Positions 1 through 9,197 are shown, counted from the stretch's first letter. The stretch: 64,000 nt of DNA from Dinoroseobacter sp965279125 (GCA_965279125.1 CBDIHL010000036.1:1-64000), one strand, 5' to 3'. Program-made: numbers and translations. The notes: generated by a model not told the origin, from the sequence alone.

Positions 1-377
1 CCATGTCCGTAAAGAAATGTCGATTCGCTTACATTGGCCAGACTGCTAAATATCCCTGCGCCCATATTGTCAATCTGATATGTGGCGCTTGAGAGTAATT
101 CTAAAAGTATCACCGAGCGGATCCCCGCCCATACTTGATCTCTATTCGAACCCCATTCTAGGTTCTCACAGAAAACGTCCTTCAAGCGCCTCATTGAGAA
201 AAGCACAAAGTACATCAATACCGCATAGCCCGCGACTGCCTGAAAAAGGGCTGTATTCTGTACGGAGTGAGTTTCGGCCATCCGTGCGCTCCAGCCAAGC
301 CAAAATGTACTTGGTAGTGCTATTGCTCCTAGTAGCAGCCAAATCAGTGCGAATCTCTTGTTCGAAAGTGCTTGCAT
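1..377 (-). CDS. partial membrane protein of unknown function (C-terminus beyond left edge)
   Basis: An open frame runs on the minus strand from an ATG at 377 to the left edge without a stop, giving at least 125 residues. The N-terminus has two hydrophobic stretches: residues ~8-27 (FALIWLLLGAIALPSTFWL) and ~43-58 (AVAGYAVLMYFVLFSM). This suggests an inner-membrane protein with a short periplasmic loop between the helices. The rest so far is mixed polar sequence. The ribosome-binding site is weak. Base composition is more AT-rich than the neighbours. I do not recognise a family. The frame could be chance, but 125 codons without a stop plus two plausible membrane segments favour a real gene. 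Confidence 0.55.
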   Translation of the reverse strand, partial: MQALSNKRFALIWLLLGAIALPSTFWLGWSARMAETHSVQNTALFQAVAGYAVLMYFVLFSMRRLKDVFCENLEWGSNRDQVWAGIRSVILLELLSSATYQIDNMGAGIFSSLANVSESTFLYGH

Positions 378-478
378 ATAAGTATTCTCATCTACTAACC
401 TAATACAGGTTGATCTCGCCGCATAATTGAAAAACTATTTATTTGGCTTATGCGCCGAATCTTGTGGAAAAGCAATCT

Positions 479-1822
479 TCATATTGTGTCAGTTAGTTTC
501 GCATCCCACGGATACCTGCTCAAGTTCTCGAACCCGTCCTCCGTGATCACCACCTGATCCTCAAGCTTGATCGAGAAATCCCCGCCCTCCGGCGACGCCA
601 GCACCTCCACGCACAGACATTGCCCAACCTCTAGCGCGTAGTCGAACGCGCCCTCGACCATTTGATCGGGGTAGGCCACCAAGGGCCACTCATCGCACAG
701 CCCCACCCCGTGCATCATGCATCCGTATTTCAGCTTTTGCATATTCTCAGGCAGCCGGTGGCAGTTGCGCGACAGGTCCTGCACGTTCACTCCGGGGGCG
801 AGCATCGCCATGTTCTCCTGCACATGCTCCACCGACACGCGCATTGCCTCGATCATGTCCGGCCTCGGCGCGCGGTCCCCGACCCACCAGGTGCGGCTCA
901 TGTCGCAGCAGATCCCGTAGACCCCCACCAGATCCGTATCGAACGCGACGATCTCGTTGTTTTGCACGATCCGTGGCCCGCATTCCTGGAACCACGGATT
1001 GGTGCGAGGGCCAGACGTCAAGAGCCGCGTCTCGATCCATTCGCCCCCGCGCTTGATGTTCTCGGCGTGCAGCACCGCCCAGATGTCGTCCTCGCTGACC
1101 CCGCCGAGGGGCACGTTTTCACGCGCGAAACGCTCCATCTCGTACATCGCCATTTCGCAGGCATGGACGGAGCAGCGCATGGCCTTGATCTCGTCCGGCC
1201 CTTTCACCGAGCGCGCCTTTTCGGTGCATTCCTCGCCCGGAAAGACCTCGAACCCGCGCGCTTCCAAAGCCCGCAGCCCGTGCAGCATCGGTTTGTCGAT
1301 CCCGAGGCGCATGTTGCCGCCCCCGTGTTCGCGCACCAGATCGAGGACTTCGCCGGAGAACTTGTCGGCGGCCACGTCCAGCTTGTCGCCCCGGTCGAAG
1401 TAGAACAGATCCGCGCCGGAGCGGGCTTCGCGCACCAAGGGGTTGAAACTGCTGAGGAATGGCGCGTTCTTGTAGTCCCAGATCACCATGTAGCCGTCCG
1501 CGCAGACCAGCACGGCGCGGAACGGGTTGTGGGTGTTCCACAGCTGCATATTGGTCGTGTCGGTGGCGTAGCGGATGTTCAGCGGGTCGAACATCAGAAG
1601 CCCGCCATAGTCGCGCGCGTTGATGTGGCTCACGAGGCGCGAGAGCCGGAACGCGCGCATGTTGGCGAGGTTGGGCAGCTCCAGGCCAGCCGCCTCGAAC
1701 TCGCGGAAGGCCAGCAGGGTCGGGCCGATCTCGATGCGGTTGGCGTCGTTGGGGGTGCCATCGCCCAGAAATGCGCCCTTGGAGGGGTCGATTTTGCGGG
1801 TGTCGCTGAAATGCTGGTTCAT
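479..1822 (-). CDS. dddP: DMSP lyase DddP (M24-peptidase fold, DMS-releasing)
   Basis: This 447-residue protein cleaves dimethylsulfoniopropionate to dimethyl sulfide and acrylate in the cytoplasm. It has the pita-bread fold of M24 metallopeptidases but is a lyase. All residues I recall from the solved DddP structures are present at the same numbers: the metal ligands D295, D297, D307, H371, E406 and E421, and the catalytic-site residues Y366 and D377. The start at 1822 is chosen because GGAGG lies six bases upstream and the length matches known DddP. A longer frame to 2104 has no such support. It stands alone in this window; no acrylate-degradation genes are adjacent. Confidence 0.93.
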   Translation of the reverse strand: MNQHFSDTRKIDPSKGAFLGDGTPNDANRIEIGPTLLAFREFEAAGLELPNLANMRAFRLSRLVSHINARDYGGLLMFDPLNIRYATDTTNMQLWNTHNPFRAVLVCADGYMVIWDYKNAPFLSSFNPLVREARSGADLFYFDRGDKLDVAADKFSGEVLDLVREHGGGNMRLGIDKPMLHGLRALEARGFEVFPGEECTEKARSVKGPDEIKAMRCSVHACEMAMYEMERFARENVPLGGVSEDDIWAVLHAENIKRGGEWIETRLLTSGPRTNPWFQECGPRIVQNNEIVAFDTDLVGVYGICCDMSRTWWVGDRAPRPDMIEAMRVSVEHVQENMAMLAPGVNVQDLSRNCHRLPENMQKLKYGCMMHGVGLCDEWPLVAYPDQMVEGAFDYALEVGQCLCVEVLASPEGGDFSIKLEDQVVITEDGFENLSRYPWDAKLTDTI

Positions 1823-1978
1823 GGCGGGCCTCCGATCCGTGGGATCAGAGTGGGGCGCAAAAGCCGAACGGTCATCGCGAAAACCGACATGGCGCGATGT
1901 CGTTTTCTTGGCGCGGGCAATTGACAGGACCTTTGGGATCGGAACAGCTTTCAGGCGCACACACACGAAAGGCCCCCC

Positions 1979-2326
1979 ATGACGCTGAAACCCCTCGCCG
2001 CCGCCGTTGCGCTGATGAGCCTGCCGTTGGCCGCACAGGCTGACCAATTCCAATGCGACGCGATGGGCGATGGGTCCTACACCATCATAATGTCGGCCTT
2101 CCATGACGGGGTGGCGTGGGCGATCTACCGGCTGGAGGGCGACATGGCCTTCATGGCGGGTGAAGAGATCAACGGCGTGACCTTGATGCGCATCGAGGAG
2201 GGCGATGACGTCTATTACGACGCGGTCGAGGCGCAGGTGCAGTTCTGGCCGGTCGAGACGTTCGGGCGTCTGTTTGCCGATGGCGAGGCGGTCGATTGCT
2301 ATCCCGCGCCGCCCGGTGGGCTGTAG
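1979..2326 (+). CDS. small secreted protein of unknown function
   Basis: The 115-residue product has a clear signal peptide (residues 1-21, ending PLAAQA|D), so it is probably periplasmic. The mature part is acidic, with two cysteines (FQCDAMG and VDCYP) that could form a disulfide. AAAGG just upstream may serve as the ribosome-binding site. It is divergent from dddP and convergent with the next gene. I do not recognise a family, and function is unknown. Confidence 0.7.
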   Translation: MTLKPLAAAVALMSLPLAAQADQFQCDAMGDGSYTIIMSAFHDGVAWAIYRLEGDMAFMAGEEINGVTLMRIEEGDDVYYDAVEAQVQFWPVETFGRLFADGEAVDCYPAPPGGL

Positions 2327-2329
2327 CGC

Positions 2330-2746
2330 CTAGCTGACGCTGGCTTGTGCAATCTTCACGAATAGCGACAGCAGACCGGAGTTGTTCGACAGCACCCCAT
2401 ACATGTTGCCATCGAAAAAAATGGTGTTGGCGAGCGCGGTCACGTTCACGGCGGCCATGAAGGTAATCGCGGCCATTGCGCGGGGCAGGCTGCGGCCGAA
2501 GACGATCGTCAGAGCCAGAAGCGCCATGCCGAACGGGAAGGCGATCAGCAGCAACAAGACGGTGATGGCGTCGTTGAGGCGGCGGGTGATGCGGTGCTCT
2601 TGCGCGGCGCGTTCACGCAATCCGCGCAGGCGGCGGCCGTCCGTCATGGTCTCAGGCGCAGGCGTGTGCGGAGGCTCGGGCATCATGCCTGAAGGCGTGC
2701 CCACCTCGAGAGGTGCGGCTTCAAGTTGTGCTGCGGTCATGCTCAT
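2330..2746 (-). CDS. two-helix membrane protein of unknown function
   Basis: The 138-residue protein has a proline-rich, disordered-looking N-terminus, a charged segment (~residues 38-57), then two hydrophobic helices (~60-83 and ~88-108) and a short tail. It probably sits in the inner membrane with the N-terminus in the cytoplasm. Its stop lies three bases from the stop of the convergent secreted-protein gene. No family is recognised. Confidence 0.6.
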   Translation of the reverse strand: MSMTAAQLEAAPLEVGTPSGMMPEPPHTPAPETMTDGRRLRGLRERAAQEHRITRRLNDAITVLLLLIAFPFGMALLALTIVFGRSLPRAMAAITFMAAVNVTALANTIFFDGNMYGVLSNNSGLLSLFVKIAQASVS

Positions 2747-2988
2747 AGCGAATTCTACCCATCTGGTCCCTCACGCTCGGGTGTGACGGAAAAACCGGGC
2801 GGTAATGTGATCAAAGCGGGGCAATTACGTAAAATGTTTGCGACACGAGCGCTCTTTTCGGGCGATCCTGCCGCCGCCCCGTCCCACGTCTGCGCGCTGT
2901 CGTCCTCTATTTGGTCTTTGGTGACGAAGTCGGCTCGGCGGACGAGGCGGATCGTGGGCACACTGCCACCCATGGAAGCATCGTTTCG

Positions 2989-3591
2989 TCAACGATCATC
3001 GCACATTGCTTGAGTGCCCAGTGATGATGTTGGCAGAGTGCTCACGTCAAAACGCGCCACCTCCTCGGCCGTCATCCAGTGCATCCCGTCTGCCGGTGCC
3101 GCTTGCAGCGTAAACCAGTAAAACGCCGTATCGATTTGCATGTCCTGATAGTAGTTCAAGTACCGATCATGTTCGGAGTCAGATCGCGGCAAGTCCGTTG
3201 CGGTATAGTCTTGCGCGGCCCATGAGTGGACGCCGACACAAGCCCCCGCCTCAATCACGCGGTCCACGCCGGCCAAGAACAGGTCGGTGCCACCAGATGC
3301 CACCAAACCGTCGGACGGCACGCGTGTGGCCAGCCCCATGGCTCTGACAACCCGCGCAAATTTCACATTCGCCTCATCGTCCACAGAGCCGCCGACATAC
3401 TGCAAGACCAACGTCTTGGCATTCGGATGCTCACCAATGATGTCGTCGAACAGATCCAGCGCGCCGGAATCGATTTCCCCTGACGCGATAATCTCGTCTC
3501 CCGAAACGACAAAGTTCAGGGGGGTATGGTCATCAGCGCAGGCGGTGCAGGCGACCAGAGCCATTGGAGTGACAATTCTCATTAACTGCAT
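2989..3591 (-). CDS. predicted lipoprotein with ClpP/crotonase-like fold
   Basis: The 200-residue protein has an N-terminal signal with a lipobox-like LVAC (Cys15), so it may be a lipoprotein. The core resembles periplasmic ClpP-like proteins (COG3904 type). A strand plus glycine turn (LVLQYVGGSV, ~61-70) is followed by GLVASGGTDLFLAG with candidate nucleophile Ser99, then GVHSW with candidate His122. A DLPRSDSEHDRY segment could supply an acid. These catalytic assignments are inferred from family patterns. Neighbours give no clue to its substrate. Confidence 0.65.
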   Translation of the reverse strand: MQLMRIVTPMALVACTACADDHTPLNFVVSGDEIIASGEIDSGALDLFDDIIGEHPNAKTLVLQYVGGSVDDEANVKFARVVRAMGLATRVPSDGLVASGGTDLFLAGVDRVIEAGACVGVHSWAAQDYTATDLPRSDSEHDRYLNYYQDMQIDTAFYWFTLQAAPADGMHWMTAEEVARFDVSTLPTSSLGTQAMCDDR

Positions 3592-3730
3592 CTAGGCACT
3601 TCGCTCTCATTTTTCTGGGCTCAAGCCGCTGCACTGATACAGCGTCCCGCACCGGCCAGCTTACAAAGCTGAGATTAATGATCTGCGAAGAGCCGGTCAA
3701 AGGAGCCCGTTCCAGACCTTGCGCAACGCA

Positions 3731-3756
3731 AAAGGGCGACCCGAAGGCCGCCCTTT
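3731..3756 (-). terminator. intrinsic terminator of glnA
   Basis: A near-perfect hairpin lies 28 bases past the glnA stop: AAAGGGCGGCC, loop TTCG, then GGTCGCCCTTT with one G-T pair, running into TTTT on the minus strand. Confidence 0.85.
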
Positions 3757-3783
3757 CGTGATGTCTGAGGCACCTCAGCTGCC

Positions 3784-5190
3784 TTAGCAGCTGTAATACA
3801 TCTGGAACTCGACCGGATGCGGCGTGTGCTCGTAGGTGTAGATCTCTTCCCACTTCAGCTCCATGTAGCCATCGATCTGGTCTTTGGTGAACACGTCACC
3901 GGCCAGCAGGAACTCGTGATCGGCTTCCAGCGCTTCCATGGCTTCGCGCAGCGACGCACAGACGGTTGGGATGCCAGCCAGCTCTTCTGGGGGCAGGTCG
4001 TAGAGGTCCTTGTCGGACGCCTCGCCCGGGTGGATCTTGTTCTGGATGCCGTCGAGGCCAGCCATCAACAAGGCCGCGAAGCACAGGTATGGGTTGGCTG
4101 CGGGATCGGGGAAGCGGGCCTCGACGCGCTTGGCCTTGGGGCTCTCCGCCCACGGAATACGCACACAGCCCGAGCGGTTACGCGCGGAATAGGCGCGCAG
4201 CACGGGGGCCTCGAAACCGGGGATCAAGCGCTTGTAGCTGTTGGTGGACGGGTTCGTGAACGCGTTCAGAGCCTTGGCGTGCTTCAGGATACCACCGATG
4301 AAGTACAGCGCTTCCATCGACAGGTCCGCATACTGATCGCCCGCAAACAAAGGCTTGCCGTCCTTCCAGATCGACATGTTGACGTGCATGCCCGTGCCGT
4401 TGTCGCCCGCGATGGGCTTTGGCATGAACGTGGCCGACTTGCCGTAGGCGTGGGCGACGTTGTGGATGACGTACTTGTACTTCTGCAGCTCGTCCGCCTG
4501 ATGCGTCAGCGAGCCGAAGATCAAGCCCAGCTCGTGCTGGCAGGACGCCACCTCGTGGTGGTGCTTGTCGACCTTCATGCCCATGCGCTTCATGGTGGAC
4601 AGCATTTCCGAGCGCAGGTCTTGCGCCGCGTCGATTGGGTTGACGGGGAAGTAGCCGCCTTTGACGCCGGGACGGTGGCCCATATTGCCCATCTCGTACT
4701 CGGTGTCGGTGTTCCAGGAGGCGTCCTGAGCATCGATCTCGTACGAGACTTTGTTGATGGAGTTCGAGAACCGCACATCGTCAAAGAGGAAGAATTCCGC
4801 CTCTGGACCAAAGAAAGAGGTGTCACCGATGCCCGAGGACTTCAGGTAAGCCTCGGCCTTCTCGGCAGTGCCGCGTGGGTCGCGGGCATAGGCCTCGCCT
4901 GTGTCGGGCTCGACGACCGAGCAGTGGATGCACAGCGTTTTTTCCGCGTAGAACGGGTCCATATAAGCGCTCTTGGTGTCGGGCATCAGCTTCATGTCCG
5001 ACTCTTCGATCGACTTCCAGCCCGCGATGGACGAGCCGTCGAACATGAAACCTTCATCGAGGAAGTCCGCATCGACCTGATCGGCCATGACGGTCACGTG
5101 CTGAAGTTTGCCACGTGGGTCGGTGAAGCGAATATCTACATACTCGACGTCTTCGTCCTTAATGGTGGCCAGAACGGCTTCTTTACTCAT
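3784..5190 (-). CDS. glnA: glutamine synthetase, type I
   Basis: The 468-residue enzyme makes glutamine from glutamate, ammonia and ATP in the cytoplasm as a dodecamer. Landmarks include the beta-grasp N-terminus, MFDGSSIAGW (~49-58), FFGPEAEFF (~126-134), the histidine-rich KHHHEVASCQHE stretch (~209-220), NGTGMHVN (~264-271) and the NRSGCVRIP loop (~338-346). Tyr397 in KDLYDLPPEE is the conserved adenylylation site, so activity is probably controlled by GlnE. It follows glnB after 75 bases, the common alphaproteobacterial order, and ends at a strong terminator. Confidence 0.97.
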   Translation of the reverse strand: MSKEAVLATIKDEDVEYVDIRFTDPRGKLQHVTVMADQVDADFLDEGFMFDGSSIAGWKSIEESDMKLMPDTKSAYMDPFYAEKTLCIHCSVVEPDTGEAYARDPRGTAEKAEAYLKSSGIGDTSFFGPEAEFFLFDDVRFSNSINKVSYEIDAQDASWNTDTEYEMGNMGHRPGVKGGYFPVNPIDAAQDLRSEMLSTMKRMGMKVDKHHHEVASCQHELGLIFGSLTHQADELQKYKYVIHNVAHAYGKSATFMPKPIAGDNGTGMHVNMSIWKDGKPLFAGDQYADLSMEALYFIGGILKHAKALNAFTNPSTNSYKRLIPGFEAPVLRAYSARNRSGCVRIPWAESPKAKRVEARFPDPAANPYLCFAALLMAGLDGIQNKIHPGEASDKDLYDLPPEELAGIPTVCASLREAMEALEADHEFLLAGDVFTKDQIDGYMELKWEEIYTYEHTPHPVEFQMYYSC

Positions 5191-5265
5191 CTAAAGTCCC
5201 TTTCGGTACGATGGTGTGGACCGGGGAGGCCGGGCCACGGGTGGATCAGAATTCTTGTGGATGGA

Positions 5266-5604
5266 TTACAACGCGTCTTCGCCGGCTTCGCCGGTGCGGA
5301 TGCGGATGGCATGTTGCACATCGGTGATGAAGATCTTGCCGTCGCCGATCTTGTCGGTCTTGGCGGCGGCCACGATGGCATCGACGGCTGTGTCGACTTG
5401 ATCATCCGCCAGCACGACCTCGATCTTCACCTTGGGCAGGAAGTCGACGACATACTCGGCCCCGCGGTAAAGCTCGGTATGGCCCTTTTGACGGCCAAAT
5501 CCTTTGACCTCGACGACAGAAAGGCCCTGAACCCCAATCTCCTGGAGAGCTTCCTTTACTTCGTCGAGCTTGAATGGCTTGATGATCGCCTCAATCTTTT
5601 TCAT
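5266..5604 (-). CDS. glnB: nitrogen regulatory protein PII
   Basis: The 112-residue PII protein senses 2-oxoglutarate and ATP/ADP and relays nitrogen status to targets such as NtrB and GlnE. The N-terminal MKKIEAIIKPFKL and T-loop KGHTELYRGAEY are intact, with Tyr51 as the uridylylation site. The C-terminal ITDVQHAIRIRTGEAGEDAL matches GlnB rather than the membrane-linked GlnK/AmtB pairing, since no amtB is adjacent. It is first in the glnB-glnA unit. The ~156-base divergent gap to nnr should hold its promoter, but I could not pick out a convincing sigma-54 or NtrC site. Confidence 0.96.
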   Translation of the reverse strand: MKKIEAIIKPFKLDEVKEALQEIGVQGLSVVEVKGFGRQKGHTELYRGAEYVVDFLPKVKIEVVLADDQVDTAVDAIVAAAKTDKIGDGKIFITDVQHAIRIRTGEAGEDAL

Positions 5605-5760
5605 GGTCCCGACTCCCTAAACTCCGGCGCGACTTGAAAAACACCTCTCGTTGCGCGCTACAATTCGACAGATCGAACCTGTGGGGGGATGGACTTGGAT
5701 TCCCGCCTTGCTGCCTAAAATTTGTGCATAACGGCGCGGAAGCGTGCAAAATAGAAAGAG

Positions 5761-7311
5761 ATGGCCATGTCTGCGGAAGTTCGGTGCCTCACCACGGCGC
5801 AGATGCGCGAAATAGAGGCAACTGCCATAAGAAGTGGCGCTGTTTCTGGGCTGGAGCTGATGGAGACCGCCGCCCGGGGCGTCGTCGCTTGCGTCATGCG
5901 TCATTGGCCGGCCTTTCAGACAGCCGCCCACCGCGCGCTGGTAGTGTGCGGACCGGGGGGCAATGGCGGCGATGGGTACGGCGTCGCGCGCCTGTTGGAC
6001 GCACAAGGCTGGACGGTCGATATCTATGCAATGGGCGCGCCCTCGGGGGCGGATGCGCAGGCGATGGCGCAGCGGTGCAAGGGCGCGCGCGACATCTGCG
6101 AGCTGCCAGCGCGGCTTAAGGGATATGATCTGATCGTGGACGCGCTTTTGGGCAATGGCCTGACCCGCCCGTTCGAGCGGTTTGGCCTGCAACAACTCGC
6201 CATCGCCAAGGCGCAGCGCGGCGGGGTGAAGCTGGTCGCGGTCGATATGCCCTCGGGCCTGTGCGCGGATAGCGGGCGGGTGCTGGGTGCTGCCTCCGCC
6301 CCCGACGATGCGATCTGCGCGGATTTGACGGTGACCTTCGAGACGGTGTTTCCCGGCCATCTGCTGGGTGATGGACCCGGCTTATGCGGGGCGGTGCGCG
6401 TGGTGCCGTTGGGCCGGGCAGTCGCGGCAGCGGCGGATGAGCTCGGCGGTGGCATCAGCCTTGTGCGCGCGCCAACGCCCGCCTCTTTGCGCAAGACCGA
6501 CGCGGCCCACAAGTACCAACATGGCCATGTGCTGGTTCTGTCCGGCGGGCAGGGGCAGACCGGCGCGGCGCGGCTGGCGGCGCGCGCGGCGCTGCGCATA
6601 GGGGCCGGGGCGGTCAGTTTGGCGGTGCCGGAGCCTGCTTTGGTTGAGGTCGCAGCCCAAGTGACGTCTGTAATGGTGCGCCCGGTGGCGGACCACGCCG
6701 CGCTGGAGGCGGCGTTGGAAGATGCCCGCCTGAACGCACTGGTCCTCGGGCCGGGCCTTGGGCTTGGGCGGCGCGAGGCGGATTTGGTGCGCACGGCCGT
6801 GGCAAGTGGGCGCAAACTGGTGCTGGACGCGGATGCGCTGAGCCTTCTGGCGCGCTCGGACACCCTGCGTGCGAGTTTGCACGCGCGCTGCGTTTTGACC
6901 CCCCATGATGGCGAGTTCGCGCGGCTCTGCCCGGATCTTGCGGCCCGCTTGCAGGACATCCCGCGCGAGGGGCCTGCCTTTAGCCGCGTCGATGCAGCCC
7001 GCGCCGCCGCACGGCGCCTCGGCGCGGTGGTGGTCCTGAAGGGCCCCGCAACGGTGATTGCCGACCCGGACGAGGGCGTGTGGATCCACGGCGGAGAACG
7101 CAGACGCGCGCCATGGCTCGCCACCGCCGGGTCAGGCGATGTGCTGGCCGGGATCATCGCCGGGCTGATGGCGCGTGGATGGCCCCCGGCAAAAGCCGCC
7201 TGCGCAGGGGGTTGGCTGCATGCCGAGGCCGCGCGCGGGATCGGAGCAGGATTGATTGCGGAGGATTTGCCCGACGCCCTGCCGGGGGTGTTTCGGGGTT
7301 TGGGCGTTTAG
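5761..7311 (+). CDS. nnr: bifunctional NAD(P)HX epimerase / ADP-dependent NAD(P)HX dehydratase
   Basis: The 516-residue enzyme repairs damaged hydrated NADH and NADPH. The N-terminal YjeF_N half (~10-215) epimerises the hydrate; VVCGPGGNGGDGYGVARLL (~61-79) is its nucleotide-binding signature. The C-terminal ribokinase-like half (~235-510) dehydrates it using ADP, with LTPHDGEFARL and the GSGDVLAG catalytic loop near the end. AAAGAG directly precedes the ATG. A second ATG lies two codons in and could be the start. It is divergent from glnB and convergent with the Hint gene. Confidence 0.92.
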   Translation: MAMSAEVRCLTTAQMREIEATAIRSGAVSGLELMETAARGVVACVMRHWPAFQTAAHRALVVCGPGGNGGDGYGVARLLDAQGWTVDIYAMGAPSGADAQAMAQRCKGARDICELPARLKGYDLIVDALLGNGLTRPFERFGLQQLAIAKAQRGGVKLVAVDMPSGLCADSGRVLGAASAPDDAICADLTVTFETVFPGHLLGDGPGLCGAVRVVPLGRAVAAAADELGGGISLVRAPTPASLRKTDAAHKYQHGHVLVLSGGQGQTGAARLAARAALRIGAGAVSLAVPEPALVEVAAQVTSVMVRPVADHAALEAALEDARLNALVLGPGLGLGRREADLVRTAVASGRKLVLDADALSLLARSDTLRASLHARCVLTPHDGEFARLCPDLAARLQDIPREGPAFSRVDAARAAARRLGAVVVLKGPATVIADPDEGVWIHGGERRRAPWLATAGSGDVLAGIIAGLMARGWPPAKAACAGGWLHAEAARGIGAGLIAEDLPDALPGVFRGLGV

Positions 7312-7323
7312 CGCACGCGGGCC

Positions 7324-8379
7324 TCAGGCCCCGAATGCCTGGGCTTGCCGGGCGCTTAACACCGGACGCGCGGGGGGGCCGAAACTGCGCAGATCATCTC
7401 CAAGCTGAGGGAACAAGCGATAGAGCTCGGCCTGGGCGGCGGTGGGCATTCCGGGTAGGGTCATCGGGCCGGGCAGGAAGCTTTCCGTGGGCAGCCCGTC
7501 CGAGATCACGATCTGATGGGCGTTAAACAGCAGGTGTATATAGGTGACAGGCGCATCGAGCGCGCCGCGCCGGATCGTGGTGTCGTTCAGCAAGCCAAGT
7601 GCGGGCACCAGCACCTCGGGCGCGCCGAACAGCAGATCTGCGGCGGCGTCTTCCACCAAAATGCGGTGCTGCGGAGATACGGTCATCGCCCGCGCGGGAC
7701 GACCCGGGCCAAACGCGTCTTTGGCGATGCGCACCGGAGCCAGCTCAGGCCGCGCGCGCAGATCGGCGGCGGATAAGGTGACATGGCCCACCCATTTCAG
7801 CCGCTGCGCCCCGTGATCACGGGTCAGCACGCGGTCGCCGGGCAACAAGGCCTCCACCGCGACGGAGCCATGCGGCGTGTCGATCAGGGTGCCGGGGGTG
7901 AAGCACGGCGTGGCGTAGGTGCTGGCGGGGGTTGCGCTGGCACCGGGGCCTTCGCTGGTGCTGGTCACGGTCAGCGGCACGCCCACGGGCGGGAAGCCTT
8001 GCACGCCGCCGATGAAGGCGAGGCCTTCGACCGTGCCGAATGTATTTGGCGCGCCCGGCTCGTTAATGTTGAAGCCGATCAGGGTGTAGGTGTTGACGCC
8101 GTCGGTGACCTCGACCGTATATTCAGTCTCCACCCGCGTGCCATCCGCGAAGGGCCCCGCGCCGTCATAGCTTTGCGCCCCGTCGAGAGTCTGGTTGCCG
8201 TCATTGTCGGCGAAGTTCGGGTCATCGTCATCGATGAACATCTCGACCCAAGCGTTGTTGTCGAGCGTGATCGTCTTGCCCGCAAGCTGGCTGCCATTGC
8301 CTTGATTGACCCCGTTCAGCGAGCCGCTGTCGGAGATCGTGATATTGGACGCCTCAAGCGTGAAGATGGAATAAGCCAT
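7324..8379 (-). CDS. Hint-domain protein (Hint_2 type)
   Basis: The 351-residue protein has an N-terminal acidic, beta-rich part (~1-150) and a C-terminal hedgehog/intein (Hint) module starting at CFTPGTLIDTPHG (~158-170), followed by GDRVLTRDHG. The likely self-processing Cys and the later SPQHRIL motif are present, so autocleavage is possible. Such proteins are common in Rhodobacterales and are often thought to be secreted through non-classical routes. No N-terminal signal peptide is seen. A second, shorter Hint gene lies 23 bases upstream on the same strand, so the two may be co-transcribed. Confidence 0.8.
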   Translation of the reverse strand: MAYSIFTLEASNITISDSGSLNGVNQGNGSQLAGKTITLDNNAWVEMFIDDDDPNFADNDGNQTLDGAQSYDGAGPFADGTRVETEYTVEVTDGVNTYTLIGFNINEPGAPNTFGTVEGLAFIGGVQGFPPVGVPLTVTSTSEGPGASATPASTYATPCFTPGTLIDTPHGSVAVEALLPGDRVLTRDHGAQRLKWVGHVTLSAADLRARPELAPVRIAKDAFGPGRPARAMTVSPQHRILVEDAAADLLFGAPEVLVPALGLLNDTTIRRGALDAPVTYIHLLFNAHQIVISDGLPTESFLPGPMTLPGMPTAAQAELYRLFPQLGDDLRSFGPPARPVLSARQAQAFGA

Positions 8380-8402
8380 GACGACTCGTACTCAGAGATT
8401 GG

Positions 8403-8909
8403 TTAAGATTTCAAAAAGGCCGTGACGGGTGTGGCGCTGCCAACCTCGATCCCGCCGGCATACATCACCATCTCGCGGTCGAAATGCAGGGAATAGAGGC
8501 GAAGGCTGCGGGCCGGCACCCGCTTGATCAACTCGCCATCGGCCAGTTTGCGCGCTTGAACGAGTGCCAACGAGCGCCCGTACATCGCCTTGGCCCGCCA
8601 GTCTCGCAACAAAACACGTTGGCTGGTGGCGGTTATCACGTCCGGGTCGTCGGCGCTGCCGCCAAGGGCACTTGGCTTGATGCGCATCACCTCGCCCGAG
8701 GGCATCAGGCGTTGGGTCACGAAGGCCACGCGCTGCATGCCCCGGTCGCGGGTCACCAGACGGTCGCCCGCTTGGATGTCGTCGACGGCGACGAGACCTT
8801 TGGCTGTGAGAATCTGTGTGCCCTCGGCCAGCCCGCCCAGATGCAAAGAGACGCCCGGTGTGCCCTCTGCGGGCGGATCGGATGCTGGTTTGGGGTGTTC
8901 GGCGGACAT
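8403..8909 (-). CDS. short Hint-domain protein lacking the processing cysteine
   Basis: The product is 168 residues from ATG 8909, which has GAGG nine bases upstream. The longer frame (to 9164) would run across the tRNA-Leu gene and is rejected. GLAEGTQILTAKGLVAVDD...GDRLVTRDRGMQRV matches the Hint_2 opening of its neighbour. However, the expected initial Cys is replaced and the SPQHR motif is reduced to TSQR. I infer that it has the fold but probably cannot self-process. Confidence 0.72.
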   Translation of the reverse strand: MSAEHPKPASDPPAEGTPGVSLHLGGLAEGTQILTAKGLVAVDDIQAGDRLVTRDRGMQRVAFVTQRLMPSGEVMRIKPSALGGSADDPDVITATSQRVLLRDWRAKAMYGRSLALVQARKLADGELIKRVPARSLRLYSLHFDREMVMYAGGIEVGSATPVTAFLKS

Positions 8910-9112
8910 TTGGGCAGCCTCGTTGCGTGTGTTGACGCGGACGCTACCAAATCTTGGGGCGGTTGGGAAAGAAAACCCACCTGCGCCGGTGAATTTGGCA
9001 GGCATCTGTCCAATCGCGCCGATTTTGCCCTCGCATCGGCTCGCAGGCTTTGCTAAGGCAGCGCCAAGTTTGGGCGTTCTCTTTTCCGGGGGGACGCTCA
9101 AAATCTGTTTTA

Positions 9113-9197
9113 GCGGGTGTGGCGGAACTGGTAGACGCACCAGATTTAGGTTCTGGCGCCGCAAGGCGTGGGGGTTCGAGTCCCTTCACCCGCACCA
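9113..9197 (+). tRNA. tRNA-Leu (anticodon UAG)
   Basis: An 85-base tRNA with encoded CCA. The acceptor arms GCGGGTG and CACCCGC pair perfectly. The anticodon stem CCAGA/TCTGG encloses TTTAGGT with anticodon TAG. There is a type II variable arm (CGCCGCAAGGCG) and the T-arm GGTTCGAGTCC. It reads CUA leucine codons. Confidence 0.97.

Noticed and set aside
80..403. Plus-strand frame of 107 residues
   Set aside because: It is antisense to the edge-truncated membrane protein frame and lacks a ribosome-binding site and recognisable domains.
2755..2973. 72-residue minus-strand frame
   Set aside because: No ribosome-binding site, no family and weak codon bias; more likely chance in a GC-rich gap.
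3817..5637. 606-residue plus-strand frame opposite glnA and glnB
   Set aside because: It is a shadow of two certain genes in GC-rich DNA.
5605..5760. Sigma-54 promoter or NtrC sites upstream of glnB
   Set aside because: GTGCA-like half sites occur but no TGGC-N9-TTGC arrangement with correct spacing was found.
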